NCBI GenBank assembly: GCA_003136355.1
Contig: PLED01000049.1
Span: forward strand, 276-62,745
Direction: 5' to 3'
Length of the DNA stretch: 62,470 nt
Source of the DNA: Vulcanimicrobiota bacterium
GTDB taxonomy: Bacteria > Vulcanimicrobiota > Vulcanimicrobiia > Vulcanimicrobiales > Vulcanimicrobiaceae
Notes under the pieces: generated by a model
Database searches by the model: none
Told to the model about the DNA's origin: nothing
What the model saw: only the letters and a program-made list of their open reading frames with translations
Position numbers and translations under genes: made by a program
In this document: piece after piece, positions 7,652 through 16,466 of the stretch
Layout: every line of letters begins with the position of its first letter
Position numbering within the stretch: position 1 is the first letter of the stretch

Positions 7652-9000
7652 GACGCCAGTTCGACTCTGCGGGGCGCAAGGAAGAGCGAGAGAATCAGCG
7701 CCAGCAGCGCTAGCGCTGCGAATGTGAGATAAGTCCAGCGGTAAGATGAATCGTCCGACACGGCCGCCGTCATGATGCCGCCGGCAATCGAGCCGCCGAG
7801 TATCTGTCCAACGATGAGGAATTGGCTGAGCAAACCGAGCGCGGTCGCGCGCGAGCCCGACGGCGCTTCGTTGGTGACGATGTAGCGCGTCGGCGCGCCC
7901 AGCAATGCCCCGAATCCGATGCCGGCGACGATCATCGCCAGCACCGCAAGGAATAGCGAGTGAAAGCCGAGCGCGAAGATCGCCAAGCCGAGCTCGGTGA
8001 AGAGCGCTCCGCCAAGCAGGACGTTTCTGCTGCCGATCCGATCGAGAGCGCGTCCCGAAAACGGAATGACGACGACGAACGCGAGCGCGCCCACCGCCGC
8101 GATGGCGCCCGCAGCGGCGTAGGAGAGATGTTCGGCCCCGACCAGTACCACCGGAACGAAGAAGAGCGACCCTTCGAGCGCTCCGATGATCAGTTCGAGA
8201 AAATAGGTTTTCATCAGCTGCGGATTGCGCAACAGCGCGGGCGGCAGAATCGGAAACGCGATCGCGCGTTGGCGCAGCCAAAACCCGGCCAGCAGCAGGC
8301 CGCCCGTAACGATCGGAACCGCGTGCATGCCGGTAATCCCATACATGAGAAAGAGCAGTCCGGTTGCCAAGAGCAGCAGCCCCAACACATCGAGCGGACC
8401 TTTGCGTTTGGGCGGCGCCTCGGAGAGCAGCTCGCGCAGCGCGAAGACGATCACGGCGCCGCCGATCGCGAAGTTCGGCACGAAGATCCAGCGCCACGAA
8501 ACGAAGTGCGTGATCAAGCCGCCGTAGAGCGGGCCGATAATGGCGGCCAAGCCCCACGTGGCAGCGATCAAACCGAGCGCAGCCCCGCGCCGCGCGCGCG
8601 GCACGCGGTCGCCGACCGCGGCGGTCGCCACGGGGAAAATTCCACCCGCGCCCAGCGCTTGGATCGCGCGGGCGATCAAAAATGCGGTGTAATCCTGAGC
8701 GACGATCGCAAGCGCGCTGCCGGCCAGAAAGATGGTAATACAGAGAATGTAGATCGGCTTGCGTCCGTAGCGGTCGGCAAGCGTGCTCATGACGGCGATG
8801 CTGACGACAGTCATCAACAGATAGAGCGTGAAGACCCACGACAAATCGCCATTGGCCGCATCGAACTCTCGCCCGAGCGCCGGCAGCGCCGGCGCGAGCA
8901 CGCTGAGGTCGAGCGCGCCGAGAAAAACGCCTAGCCCTAAGGTGAGCAGCAGTGGAAGCGCGGCGCGCAGATCCGGATCGTTGCGCAAGTCCGCGTTCAC
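7648..9000 (-). CDS. MFS drug/proton antiporter-like transporter
   Basis: A 450-residue multi-helix transporter of the DHA1/DHA2 kind. The first helix carries [13 protein letters not shown] (the LD-T/S-VNVALP-like motif C/D1 region), motif A is visible as [10 protein letters not shown] near residue 77, and the [11 protein letters not shown] segment near 112 matches motif B with its conserved Arg. About 14 hydrophobic segments can be counted. The start is GTG at 9000, overlapping the ctaB stop (GTGA). The substrate is unknown; its position behind haem O synthase could be coincidence or a link to small-molecule export. Confidence 0.88.
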   Translation of the reverse strand: MNADLRNDPDLRAALPLLLTLGLGVFLGALDLSVLAPALPALGREFDAANGDLSWVFTLYLLMTVVSIAVMSTLADRYGRKPIYILCITIFLAGSALAIVAQDYTAFLIARAIQALGAGGIFPVATAAVGDRVPRARRGAALGLIAATWGLAAIIGPLYGGLITHFVSWRWIFVPNFAIGGAVIVFALRELLSEAPPKRKGPLDVLGLLLLATGLLFLMYGITGMHAVPIVTGGLLLAGFWLRQRAIAFPILPPALLRNPQLMKTYFLELIIGALEGSLFFVPVVLVGAEHLSYAAAGAIAAVGALAFVVVIPFSGRALDRIGSRNVLLGGALFTELGLAIFALGFHSLFLAVLAMIVAGIGFGALLGAPTRYIVTNEAPSGSRATALGLLSQFLIVGQILGGSIAGGIMTAAVSDDSSYRWTYLTFAALALLALILSLFLAPRRVELAS

Positions 9001-9908
9001 AAGACGATCCGGTCGATCACCATGAAGGCGCAGATCAGCGCGAGATAGAGCAGCGAGAATCGGAAGAGCGCGCGCGCAGCGGCTTCACCGTCGCGCTGCA
9101 GCCTCACCGCGTAGGCGATGAACGCGGCGCCTAGCACTGCGGCGCCCGCGAAATAGATCGCGCCCATCACGTGCAGGGGGAACAGAGCGAGGGTGACGGC
9201 GACGAGCGTCCAGGTGTAGGCAAGAATAGCGCGTTTCGTGCGGCGTTCGCCCACCACGTTGGGAAGCATCGGAATCGTTGCTTTCGCGTAATCGTTTTCG
9301 CTGTTGAGCGCGAGCGCCCAAAAATGCGGCGGCGTCCACAAGAAAATGATCGCGAACAGTCCGATCGCGGGGCCGCCTATCGTATGCGTGAGCGCCGCCC
9401 ATCCGACGAGCGGCGGAATAGCGCCCGCGGCGCCGCCGATCACGATGTTCTGCGGCGTGCGGCGTTTGAGCCACATCGTATAGATCACGACGTAATAGAC
9501 GTTCCCCGCCAGCGAAAGCCACGCCGCCAGCGGATTGACGCGGAAATAAAAAATACAAAACGAGAGCACGCCCATCACGACGGCGTGCATCGTTGCGGCA
9601 AGAATGGAGATGCGCTGTGCCGGAATCGGCCGGGACTGCGTGCGCCGCATTAGCCCGTCGATGTCGGCGTCGTAGACGCAGTTGAGCGTTCCGGCCGACA
9701 TTGCCGCGAGCGCGCCCCCGAGCATCGTCCACCCGAAGAGCGCGAGCGGCGGCATTCCTTTTTCAGCCATCAGCATCGCGGCGGCAGTGGTGATCAACAG
9801 CAGATACATGATTCGCGGTTTGCCGAGGTCATAATAATCGGCAAGGCGCGATGCGAAAGCTGCGATGCGCGACTGCGCGATGCGTTCGGCGCGAACGGAA
9901 ACGCTCAT
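8997..9908 (-). CDS. ctaB: Protoheme IX farnesyltransferase (haem O synthase)
   Basis: Transfers the farnesyl group of farnesyl diphosphate to protohaem IX to make haem O, in the inner membrane. The 303-residue UbiA-family protein has the aspartate-rich site [19 protein letters not shown] near residues 85-103 and the second site [15 protein letters not shown] near 205, plus the [13 protein letters not shown] block. The start chosen is ATG at 9908, which overlaps the ctaA stop (ATGA); a longer frame upstream has no family similarity. It works with ctaA to supply haem A for the adjacent oxidase. Confidence 0.94.
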   Translation of the reverse strand: MSVSVRAERIAQSRIAAFASRLADYYDLGKPRIMYLLLITTAAAMLMAEKGMPPLALFGWTMLGGALAAMSAGTLNCVYDADIDGLMRRTQSRPIPAQRISILAATMHAVVMGVLSFCIFYFRVNPLAAWLSLAGNVYYVVIYTMWLKRRTPQNIVIGGAAGAIPPLVGWAALTHTIGGPAIGLFAIIFLWTPPHFWALALNSENDYAKATIPMLPNVVGERRTKRAILAYTWTLVAVTLALFPLHVMGAIYFAGAAVLGAAFIAYAVRLQRDGEAAARALFRFSLLYLALICAFMVIDRIVL

Positions 9909-10801
9909 ACTGCCTGCACGGATTCGCGCGCGGGGGAAGCATCGAGCGCCGCCAGCGTCGTCGCGCATGCGAATGCGAGGAAGATCAGCGCCGCATTCGC
10001 GGCATGCGCTTCACGCAAATCGATCGGAAGCCGTAGGGCAACATTGAGCAAGCCGAGCACGATTTGGACAAAGACCAGCGCCAGCGCCACGGCCGTCCAG
10101 AGGCGCACGCGCGCGCTCACTCGCTGGATCCACGCAAATGCGAATGCGCCTACGGCTGCCAAGAGCGAAGAAGCCGCGGCTATACGGTGCAGCATCTGCA
10201 CATATTGGCCGTTTCCAAAAACGACGACGTTGCCGGCGCAGCCCGGTATCGTCACGCACGCCAAACCGGCGCCGCTCGAGCTGACGTACGCGCCGACGCA
10301 CATCGTAACAAAAGCGACGCTAGCGGCGAATGCGAGGACCGCGGCCACCGCCCACGCGTTACCGCTCGGACGCTGCGAATGACCGGCTCCCGCGAAGATC
10401 GCGAGCGCAGCCAGCGACGCAATCAGCGCCATCGCGGTGCCCCAGTGCCAAACAACCGAAATAGGCGTATTCGAAAGCTTGACCGTCTCGGCGCCCAGAA
10501 ACAATTGGATCATGAACAGTACCCAGACGACACCTGCGGCAGCGCGCACTCCGGGCGCGGGGTTACGCCAGTAGAACGCGCGCACGAGCGTCACCAAGAT
10601 CAGCAAGGCGAGCGCCAGCGCCGTGAAGCGATGGGTCCATTCCCAGATCACGCCGCCGTCGAATGCAGGCACGATCCGGCCGCGGCACAGCGGATAATCC
10701 GGACACGTCATACCCGCGCCGTTGATACGGGTCCAACTTCCGAGCAGCACTTCGCCGAAGGCGACCGCGACGGCGCACCAGCTCAGTCGCGCCAAGCTCA
10801 T
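9905..10801 (-). CDS. ctaA: Haem A synthase (COX15/CtaA)
   Basis: Oxidises the C8 methyl of haem O to a formyl group to give haem A. The protein of about 298 residues has eight hydrophobic segments in two four-helix halves, with the four haem-ligand histidines visible in EWTHR, VVWHWG, QMLHRI and REAHAAN. The external loops carry Cys pairs CPDYPLC near residue 34 and CVTIPGC near 183, the disulfide-type arrangement known from Bacillus CtaA. ATG at 10801 is preferred because GAAGG sits 8 bases upstream; GTG at 10804 is the alternative. First gene of a four-gene chain. Confidence 0.93.
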   Translation of the reverse strand: MSLARLSWCAVAVAFGEVLLGSWTRINGAGMTCPDYPLCRGRIVPAFDGGVIWEWTHRFTALALALLILVTLVRAFYWRNPAPGVRAAAGVVWVLFMIQLFLGAETVKLSNTPISVVWHWGTAMALIASLAALAIFAGAGHSQRPSGNAWAVAAVLAFAASVAFVTMCVGAYVSSSGAGLACVTIPGCAGNVVVFGNGQYVQMLHRIAAASSLLAAVGAFAFAWIQRVSARVRLWTAVALALVFVQIVLGLLNVALRLPIDLREAHAANAALIFLAFACATTLAALDASPARESVQAV

Positions 10802-10863
10802 CACAAGGCCTTCAGTTTATCCCCGAGGGCAGGGACCCTACAACGACCAGTGTCGGTCGTGTA

Positions 10864-11658
10864 TCAGCAGCGGGCTAAGGCGGCCGTCACGTGCTGGGCG
10901 GCGCCGTTCTCATCCGAGGTGATGTCCGGCAGGCGCGATTCGAAGTCTTTGGCCGCGGCCGTGGCTTCTTGAGTGGCGGTGGGGTGGTTGGGATCGTGAC
11001 CGAGCGGCGGGGGGCGCATGCCGCTGGACGGATCGATCGTGCCGCGATTGCGGTCGACTCCCGGATTGGGCTTGGTGTCGGATACCGTCGAAATGAATGG
11101 GTCGGGAACGCCGAAGACCGCGCGGTTCGCCGCCTCCTGCCCTTCAGTGAGGGTGGCCATGTCTTGGAAGTCGACCGAGGCGAGATAACCGTTGAGATCG
11201 CGCGCAACTTTCTGCTGGCGCCACAGCGCGCCGCCGAGCGCATCGGCAAATGCCTTGAGTTCTTTTTGCTCTTGGGGATCCGTGGATTTTTCGGCAAGCG
11301 CGCGCAAGCGTTTCACTTCGTCGTCGGCCGAACGCGATTGTTGGGTGAGATTCTTTGCGAATTCACCCAGCGCATCGAGTCCGTTGCGGCGGTGAATGGG
11401 ATTGCCGTCGTCGAGGTTGATCGCGCGCAGGCGCGTGATCAGCTGCTGAAGCTGCACGTCGTTGTTGAGCGCGCTGCCGATCGCGCTGTTTGCGTGCGTT
11501 ACGATCTCCGCACAACGCGACGTCGAGCGGACGTTCGCGATAACTTTGAGCGCGGGAGCGGGCGAAGCCGAAACGAGCGGCGGAGGAGCGGCGGCGAAAC
11601 TCGCGCCGGGGCTCAAGAGCGCGGCGGAAGCGGCGATGATGACGAATCTATACAGCAT
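10864..11658 (-). CDS. Secreted protein of unknown function
   Basis: The start at ATG 11658 is preceded by GGGAGAGG and gives a clean signal peptide (about residues 1-25, ending SFAAAPP). The mature part (about 240 residues) is largely helical and polar, with Cys near residue 53 (RCAEIV) and a C-terminal Cys, a charged helix near 120-140, and a Pro/Gly-rich stretch near 190-215. I recognise no family. It is transcribed away from the lipoprotein gene at 11726; the 67 bases between them must hold both promoters. Confidence 0.7.
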   Translation of the reverse strand: MLYRFVIIAASAALLSPGASFAAAPPPLVSASPAPALKVIANVRSTSRCAEIVTHANSAIGSALNNDVQLQQLITRLRAINLDDGNPIHRRNGLDALGEFAKNLTQQSRSADDEVKRLRALAEKSTDPQEQKELKAFADALGGALWRQQKVARDLNGYLASVDFQDMATLTEGQEAANRAVFGVPDPFISTVSDTKPNPGVDRNRGTIDPSSGMRPPPLGHDPNHPTATQEATAAAKDFESRLPDITSDENGAAQHVTAALARC

Positions 11659-11725
11659 CGATAACCTCTCCCCTATAGAATGCACCCGCAGGGCGCCGCG
11701 TGACAATACCTCGAACGCCCTGCGC

Positions 11726-12157
11726 GTGAAGCGCCTCTGGGCTTTGGCCGCCCTTCTCGTCTTGGCCGGCTGCCGGGACGTGCGAGTTCAGACCCTTCGA
11801 CAGGGCGAGACGGCGGTACTTGGCGGAAACGAATTGGCCGTCGTACGCGACGCGCCCTCGCTCGAACGCCTGGGCATTCACGCACCCGTGCGCTTCCGGG
11901 CGGAATTCGGAGTCGTGCTGCTGATGGGACCGCACGATCGTTCGGGTTACAAGCAGATCATCGAGTCGATCCGCTCGCGCGCCGATCGGTTCCGCGTTGT
12001 GGCCTTTGAAGCGCCGCCTGCCGACGGCGGTCAGCCGTCGGGCCGATACCGAACCTTTACATTATGGATCGTTCCAAACTCCGCTTACCGGCGCGGTGTG
12101 CGGGTTGAAGTCGTGACTCCGGGTGACGAACCGATCACGTCCACGGACCTGCCTTAA
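11726..12157 (+). CDS. Small lipoprotein of unknown function
   Basis: GTG at 11726 gives a 143-residue protein with a typical lipoprotein signal: basic MKRLW, hydrophobic core, and lipobox LAGC with Cys near residue 15. The rest (DVRVQTLRQGETAVLGG onward) looks like a small beta-rich domain without recognisable family. It is the first gene of a run of six tightly packed genes to 17403, so it is probably co-transcribed with the racemase-like and GH130 genes. Confidence 0.7.
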   Translation: MKRLWALAALLVLAGCRDVRVQTLRQGETAVLGGNELAVVRDAPSLERLGIHAPVRFRAEFGVVLLMGPHDRSGYKQIIESIRSRADRFRVVAFEAPPADGGQPSGRYRTFTLWIVPNSAYRRGVRVEVVTPGDEPITSTDLP

Positions 12158-12204
12158 AAAGCAAGGCAAGCGCGCTGCGTCCGACACTTTCCCTCGACAC
12201 GAAC

Positions 12205-13197
12205 GTGCTTACGGCGAACGCAAAAGCGTGGCGCGATTTTGCGGACGTGCCCGTTCGCGCGGTTGTGAAATGCAACGGCTACGGCTGGGGTCAGGAGACG
12301 TTGGTGCGCGCGCTCGAAGGGACCGTGCAGAGTTACTGCGTTGCCGATGCTGACGAATTGCGCGCGTTGCGCGCCTACACGGACGCGCCGGCGGTTCTCT
12401 TCGGAACCGTGCCGCTCGCGCGTTTCGGCGAAGTGCTCGATGCGGGCGGTCAGCCTTCGGTTTCCAACGCGCAGGAGCTCGCAGCTGCTGCGCAGTGGTT
12501 TGGCGCGCATTCTAAGCCGTTGCGCGTGCGCGTAGGTGTGCGCATGGCCGCCGCGTGGAGCGGTCTCGATCCGCAGGACGTCGCGCGCTTCGCTCTCGAG
12601 TTGCGGGCAGCGTCGGCCGAAGTCGAAGCCTGGACGCACATCACCGACGTGGACGACGCGGATCGGCAACTGGGACTTTTTGAAGATGCTTTGGAGAATC
12701 TTTCGCGCGCCGGAGTGCGCGTAACGGATACCGATATCTGCAGCACTTTTCCGCTGGCCCGCGGGATCCGGCGGGGTTCGTCGGTCCGGGTCGGAGTCGG
12801 GCTGTTCGGAGCGACGGGCGGCCCGGCGGTTCCCGGCGTTGCGTGCGCGCTGCGATTCAGCGCTCCGGTTCTTCGCGTCGAGCGACATTCGGCGGGGACA
12901 CGGATGGGCTATGGGGGTACCATGCTCGGGATGGATTGCACGGTCGCAATGCTCCGGTGCGGTTTCGGCGACGGATTACCCGCGAGCATCGAAGGCCGCA
13001 ACGGCGTGTTGATGGCCGGCATGCAGTACTCCGCCGTGCTTGCCGACGCGCTTGCTCCGGACGCGCGCGAATACGTTTGGCTCGATCGCCAAACCAATCT
13101 GGACGAGTTCGCACGCGCCGCCGGCCGGCCGGTCCACGAGATCGTCACCGATCTTGGAAGCTGTGCCCGCGCGGCTCTGTTAGAAGAAACGGTGTGA
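12205..13197 (+). CDS. Alanine-racemase-like PLP-fold protein lacking key catalytic residues
   Basis: Resembles alanine racemase (fold type III). The PLP lysine motif AVVKCNGYGWG is intact near residue 20 and a RVGVGLFG segment matches the late barrel motif. However the region that in true Alr holds the second-base Tyr (GYADG) reads CGFGDG, so Tyr is Phe, and the CMD motif that follows is absent. It is therefore doubtful as a racemase. The frame continues upstream without a stop and codes LRPTLSLDTN, matching the usual Alr N-terminus, so the real start may be CTG at 12175 (AAGG 8 bases ahead) rather than GTG 12205. Its stop overlaps the GH130 start (TGATG). Confidence 0.72.
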   Translation: MLTANAKAWRDFADVPVRAVVKCNGYGWGQETLVRALEGTVQSYCVADADELRALRAYTDAPAVLFGTVPLARFGEVLDAGGQPSVSNAQELAAAAQWFGAHSKPLRVRVGVRMAAAWSGLDPQDVARFALELRAASAEVEAWTHITDVDDADRQLGLFEDALENLSRAGVRVTDTDICSTFPLARGIRRGSSVRVGVGLFGATGGPAVPGVACALRFSAPVLRVERHSAGTRMGYGGTMLGMDCTVAMLRCGFGDGLPASIEGRNGVLMAGMQYSAVLADALAPDAREYVWLDRQTNLDEFARAAGRPVHEIVTDLGSCARAALLEETV

Positions 13198-14297
13198 TGC
13201 AGGCACGCGCTTCGGACGAACTCGAGGTTGAGGTTCAGCGGCTAGGAGTAGCGCTCGAGCCCAACGGCGATCCTACCGAGACCGAAGGCATTCTCAATCC
13301 GGCGTGCGCGCGCACGCACGAGAATGAGCTGATGCTCTACCCGCGCGACGTCGCGCACGGAAACATTTCGCGGGTCGGACGCGCGAAGGCGGTCGCAAAC
13401 GGCGATCGTTTTTCATTCGAGCGCGACGGATTCGTGCTTGAGCCCAGTGCGGTGTACGAGTTGAGGAGCTCGCCGGGCTACGGGTGCGAGGATCCGCGCG
13501 TAAGCTTTATTCAAGCACTCGGCGCTTACGTAATGTCCTACACCGCGTTCGGTCCGCAAGGTCCGCGCATTGCCATCGCGCTTTCCAAAGACGGGTACAC
13601 GTTCGAACGCGTCGGGAAATTGGTTTTCGACAAGCCGGGAATGCACATCGGCGACGACAAGGACGCGGCATTCTTCCCCGAGCCGGTACGATCGCCGGGC
13701 GGCGTGATGTCGCTGGCTTTTTATCACCGTCCTATGTTACATCTTTCCGCAGTCGACGGCCGCGCGTCGATCCCGATCATCGAACGCATGCCGTACCGCG
13801 ACCGCGAATCGATCCGCATCGGGTATATTCCGCTCGAGCCCGCGCTCAAGGATCGCGAGAAATTGCTCGACGTGTGCGAAAGCGAACTGGTGCTGGCGCC
13901 AGACGGTGACTGGGGATCGCTCAAAGTCGGCTGCGGCACGCCACCCGTGCGTATCGACGAAGGCTGGATGTCGATCTTTCACGGCGTCGACGTCATCGGC
14001 GACGACACGAAGCCGAAGCTCCGCTACTGCGCGGGCCTCGTCATTCATGACGCGCAAGATCTGCAGAAGATCGTCTATCGCTCGCCGCAGCCCATCATCA
14101 CTCCCGAAAACGAGTCGGAGCTGCACGGCATCGTCGACAACGTCGTGTTTCCGACCGGCATCGATCCGCGTCCGGACCTTGGCCCGCGTATGTTCGATTT
14201 TTATTACGGAATGGCGGACTGGTCGATTGGAGCGGCGCGTCTTACGCTTGGGGGAGGGCCCGGCACTCAGCGCGAGCCCGCCGAAAGCGCTGCTTAG
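13197..14297 (+). CDS. Glycoside hydrolase family 130 protein (mannoside phosphorylase-like)
   Basis: GH130 enzymes phosphorolyse beta-mannosides, releasing mannose 1-phosphate. The 366-residue five-bladed propeller protein shows NPACARTHENELMLYPR near residue 33, the signature YGCEDPRVS near 97 (Glu-Asp-Pro-Arg), and the phosphate/sugar-binding block GCGTPPVRIDEGWMSIFHGV near 244. The start at ATG 13197 overlaps the racemase-like stop. The substrate (beta-1,4- or 1,2-mannoside) cannot be told from sequence. No mannan lyase or GH26 is adjacent, so a role in intracellular glycan recycling is possible. Confidence 0.86.
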   Translation: MQARASDELEVEVQRLGVALEPNGDPTETEGILNPACARTHENELMLYPRDVAHGNISRVGRAKAVANGDRFSFERDGFVLEPSAVYELRSSPGYGCEDPRVSFIQALGAYVMSYTAFGPQGPRIAIALSKDGYTFERVGKLVFDKPGMHIGDDKDAAFFPEPVRSPGGVMSLAFYHRPMLHLSAVDGRASIPIIERMPYRDRESIRIGYIPLEPALKDREKLLDVCESELVLAPDGDWGSLKVGCGTPPVRIDEGWMSIFHGVDVIGDDTKPKLRYCAGLVIHDAQDLQKIVYRSPQPIITPENESELHGIVDNVVFPTGIDPRPDLGPRMFDFYYGMADWSIGAARLTLGGGPGTQREPAESAA

Positions 14298-14778
14298 GTT
14301 TTATGCGATCTCGGCAGCCATCGTTTTCACGGCTGCGCTGATCATCGCCGGCTACGCCAATCGCGATCGCTTTCAGCTCAAGATCGCTTCGGTCAGCGTA
14401 TCGATTCCCCCCAAGGCCGCGCAAGCCGAGGCTGCCGCGCGCCGCCGCGAGCGCGCTTTCGGAATAGCGGCGCCGTGGGTGCTCTCCGCGCTGCCCGAGT
14501 GCCTGCGTCAGACGTTTGAGGCGGTCGGCAGCCGCGCATACGTGGCTTCGCGAATTCCGCCGGGCTACGTGGCGCAGCCCACGGGAACGCAACTGCAGTT
14601 TGCCGATTGCGGTCTCGCAGTCAGCGAAAACGAGGTGCTGATCCGCCGCGGGACCGACAAGTATTACGTTCCGCCGCCCGCGCAGCTCTTCAAGCGCGCG
14701 TCTTCGATCGCGCTGATGCACGAAGCCGGCGCGCGCGCGATCTTGCGCATTTACGAGCCGGCGCCGCCCGGTCTGTAG
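14248..14778 (+). CDS. Membrane-anchored protein of unknown function
   Basis: A frame of about 176 residues, starting at or near TTG 14248 (GGGGGAGGG follows; the exact start is uncertain), overlaps the end of the GH130 gene by about 50 bases. One hydrophobic helix lies near residues 17-37 (FYAISAAIVFTAALIIAGY), then an Ala/Arg-rich helix, then a small domain with two Cys (LPECLRQ and FADCGLAV). It ends in TAG overlapping the GTG of prfC. No family is recognised. Confidence 0.6.
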   Translation: MGEGPALSASPPKALLRFYAISAAIVFTAALIIAGYANRDRFQLKIASVSVSIPPKAAQAEAAARRRERAFGIAAPWVLSALPECLRQTFEAVGSRAYVASRIPPGYVAQPTGTQLQFADCGLAVSENEVLIRRGTDKYYVPPPAQLFKRASSIALMHEAGARAILRIYEPAPPGL

Positions 14779-16466
14779 TGTCTGACCTGGCAAGCGAAGT
14801 GCGCAAGCGGCGCACCTTCGCGATCATTTCCCATCCCGACGCCGGCAAAACGACGCTCACGGAAAAGCTGCTGCTCTACGGCGGCGCGATTCAGACCGCC
14901 GGTCAAGTTTCTGCGCGCCGCGCGCAGCGCGCGGCCACCAGCGATTGGATGGAACTCGAGAAGCAGCGTGGGATTTCCATAACGTCGACCGTGCTGCAGT
15001 TCGAGTACGGCGGCTGCACCGTGAATCTGCTCGACACGCCCGGACACCAAGACTTCGGCGAAGATACATACCGCACGCTGCTCGCGGCGGACAGCGCCGT
15101 TATGCTGATCGACGCGGCCAAAGGCGTCGAGCCGCAGACCAAAAAACTTTTCGCGATCTGCCGCGCGCGGCGCATTCCGCTCTTTACGTTCATCAATAAA
15201 ATGGATCGTCCGAGCCGCGATCCGCTCGAACTGCTCGACGAATTGGAAAGCGTTTTAGGCATCGGCGTCTTTCCGGTGAACTGGCCGCTGGGCAACGGGT
15301 CGTCGTTCAAAGGCGTCTTCGACCGCGCGACGCAGCGCGTGCATCTGTTCGAGCGCGTCGTGCATGGAGCAAAACGCGCCAACGTTGAAGTGACGGGTGT
15401 CGAGGATCCGCAGATTCGCGAACTGCTCGATGATCGTTCCTACGCGCAGTTCATCGACGAAATCGAGTTGCTGGAAGGCGCGGGTTCGCAGTTCGATCGC
15501 GATGCGATGCTGCGCGGCGACGTCTCGCCGGTGTTTTTCGGCAGCGCCGTCACCAATTTCGGCGTGCAACTATTTTTGGACGACTTCCTGAAGCTGGCGC
15601 CATCTCCCACGCCCCGCCGCATACTTAGCGGTGGTGACTTAGAGTGTCATCCTGAGCGGCCCGCGGAAGCGGGCCTGTCGAAGGACCCCGAGCAGCGAGC
15701 CGAAGGCGAGCCAGTCGAGGGGACGATCGATCCTACGAGCGACAGATTTACCGGCTTCGTTTTTAAGATTCAGGCGAATATGGACCCGCGTCACCGCGAC
15801 CGCGTTGCGTTCGTGCGGATCTGTTCAGGACGCTTCGAGCGCGACATGACCGTTCGCAACGCGCGCAGCGGAAAAGACGTGCGTCTCTCGCGCGCGATGA
15901 AGCTCTTCGCGAGCGAGCGCGAATCGGTCGAGGCGGCCTATGCCGGCGACGTGGTCGGCCTGGCCAATCCCGGCGTCTTCGCGATCGGCGATTCGCTGAG
16001 CGAAGGGGCGCCGGTGCAGTTCGAACGGTTTCCGGCGTTCGCGCCAGACCACTTCGCGCAAGTGCGAAGCGTGGACACGGCCGGCTACAAATCGTTTGGT
16101 AAGGGAATCGCTCAGCTCCGTGAAGAGGGCGCGATCCAAGTGATGTATCCGCTCGGGTCGATGCGTACGGAGCCCGTTCTTGCCGCCGTCGGACAGCTGC
16201 AGTTCGAAGTCGTGAAGCACCGTCTCGAATCGGAGTACAACGTGAAGACGATCTTCACGACGCTGCCGTTTTCGGTCGCGCGGCGCGTTCAAGGCTCAAG
16301 CGAAGCTCTTCAGGCTGCGCAGCTGCCGTCGAGCGCGAGGTTGCTGGAAGACTGGGACGGCGCGCCCGTCGCGCTTTTCGAATCGGATTGGAGTGTCCGG
16401 CTGGCCGAAGAGTGGAATCCGCAGCTGCGCTTTACGGAGTTTGCCGGTGCCGGCACCGTCGTTTAG
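14778..16466 (+). CDS. prfC: Peptide chain release factor 3, carrying an in-frame repeat insertion
   Basis: A GTPase that recycles release factors 1/2 from the ribosome after termination. GTG at 14778 overlaps the previous stop (TAGTG). The G-domain motifs are intact: HPDAGKTT (P-loop, ~20), RGISITST (switch I), DTPGHQDF (G3), NKMDRPS (G4). The C-terminal part has FTGFVFKIQANMDPRHRDR and later family blocks. The length is 562 residues against the usual ~525-535. The excess lies in the linker between the G domain and domain II, where a copy of the dispersed repeat (15644-15723) encodes about 27 foreign residues (including CHPERPAEAG) without breaking the frame. Confidence 0.93.
   Translation: MSDLASEVRKRRTFAIISHPDAGKTTLTEKLLLYGGAIQTAGQVSARRAQRAATSDWMELEKQRGISITSTVLQFEYGGCTVNLLDTPGHQDFGEDTYRTLLAADSAVMLIDAAKGVEPQTKKLFAICRARRIPLFTFINKMDRPSRDPLELLDELESVLGIGVFPVNWPLGNGSSFKGVFDRATQRVHLFERVVHGAKRANVEVTGVEDPQIRELLDDRSYAQFIDEIELLEGAGSQFDRDAMLRGDVSPVFFGSAVTNFGVQLFLDDFLKLAPSPTPRRILSGGDLECHPERPAEAGLSKDPEQRAEGEPVEGTIDPTSDRFTGFVFKIQANMDPRHRDRVAFVRICSGRFERDMTVRNARSGKDVRLSRAMKLFASERESVEAAYAGDVVGLANPGVFAIGDSLSEGAPVQFERFPAFAPDHFAQVRSVDTAGYKSFGKGIAQLREEGAIQVMYPLGSMRTEPVLAAVGQLQFEVVKHRLESEYNVKTIFTTLPFSVARRVQGSSEALQAAQLPSSARLLEDWDGAPVALFESDWSVRLAEEWNPQLRFTEFAGAGTVV
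15644..15723 (+). repeat. Dispersed palindromic repeat, copy 2 (in frame inside prfC)
   Basis: The copy begins TGTCATCCTGAG, has a perfect hairpin GGCCCGC-ggaa-GCGGGCC (15658-15675), then CTGTCGAAGGAC and a related tail ending AGTCGAGGGGAC. It is translated as part of release factor 3. The element is absent from the RF3 linker as known in other bacteria, so it is an insertion, not an ancestral part. Confidence 0.88.

Noticed and set aside
11792-11808. CCCTTCGACAGGGCGAGA inside the lipoprotein gene as a further repeat copy
   Set aside because: Only the first arm matches by about 10 bases and the CTCAGGATGACA arm is missing; could be chance.
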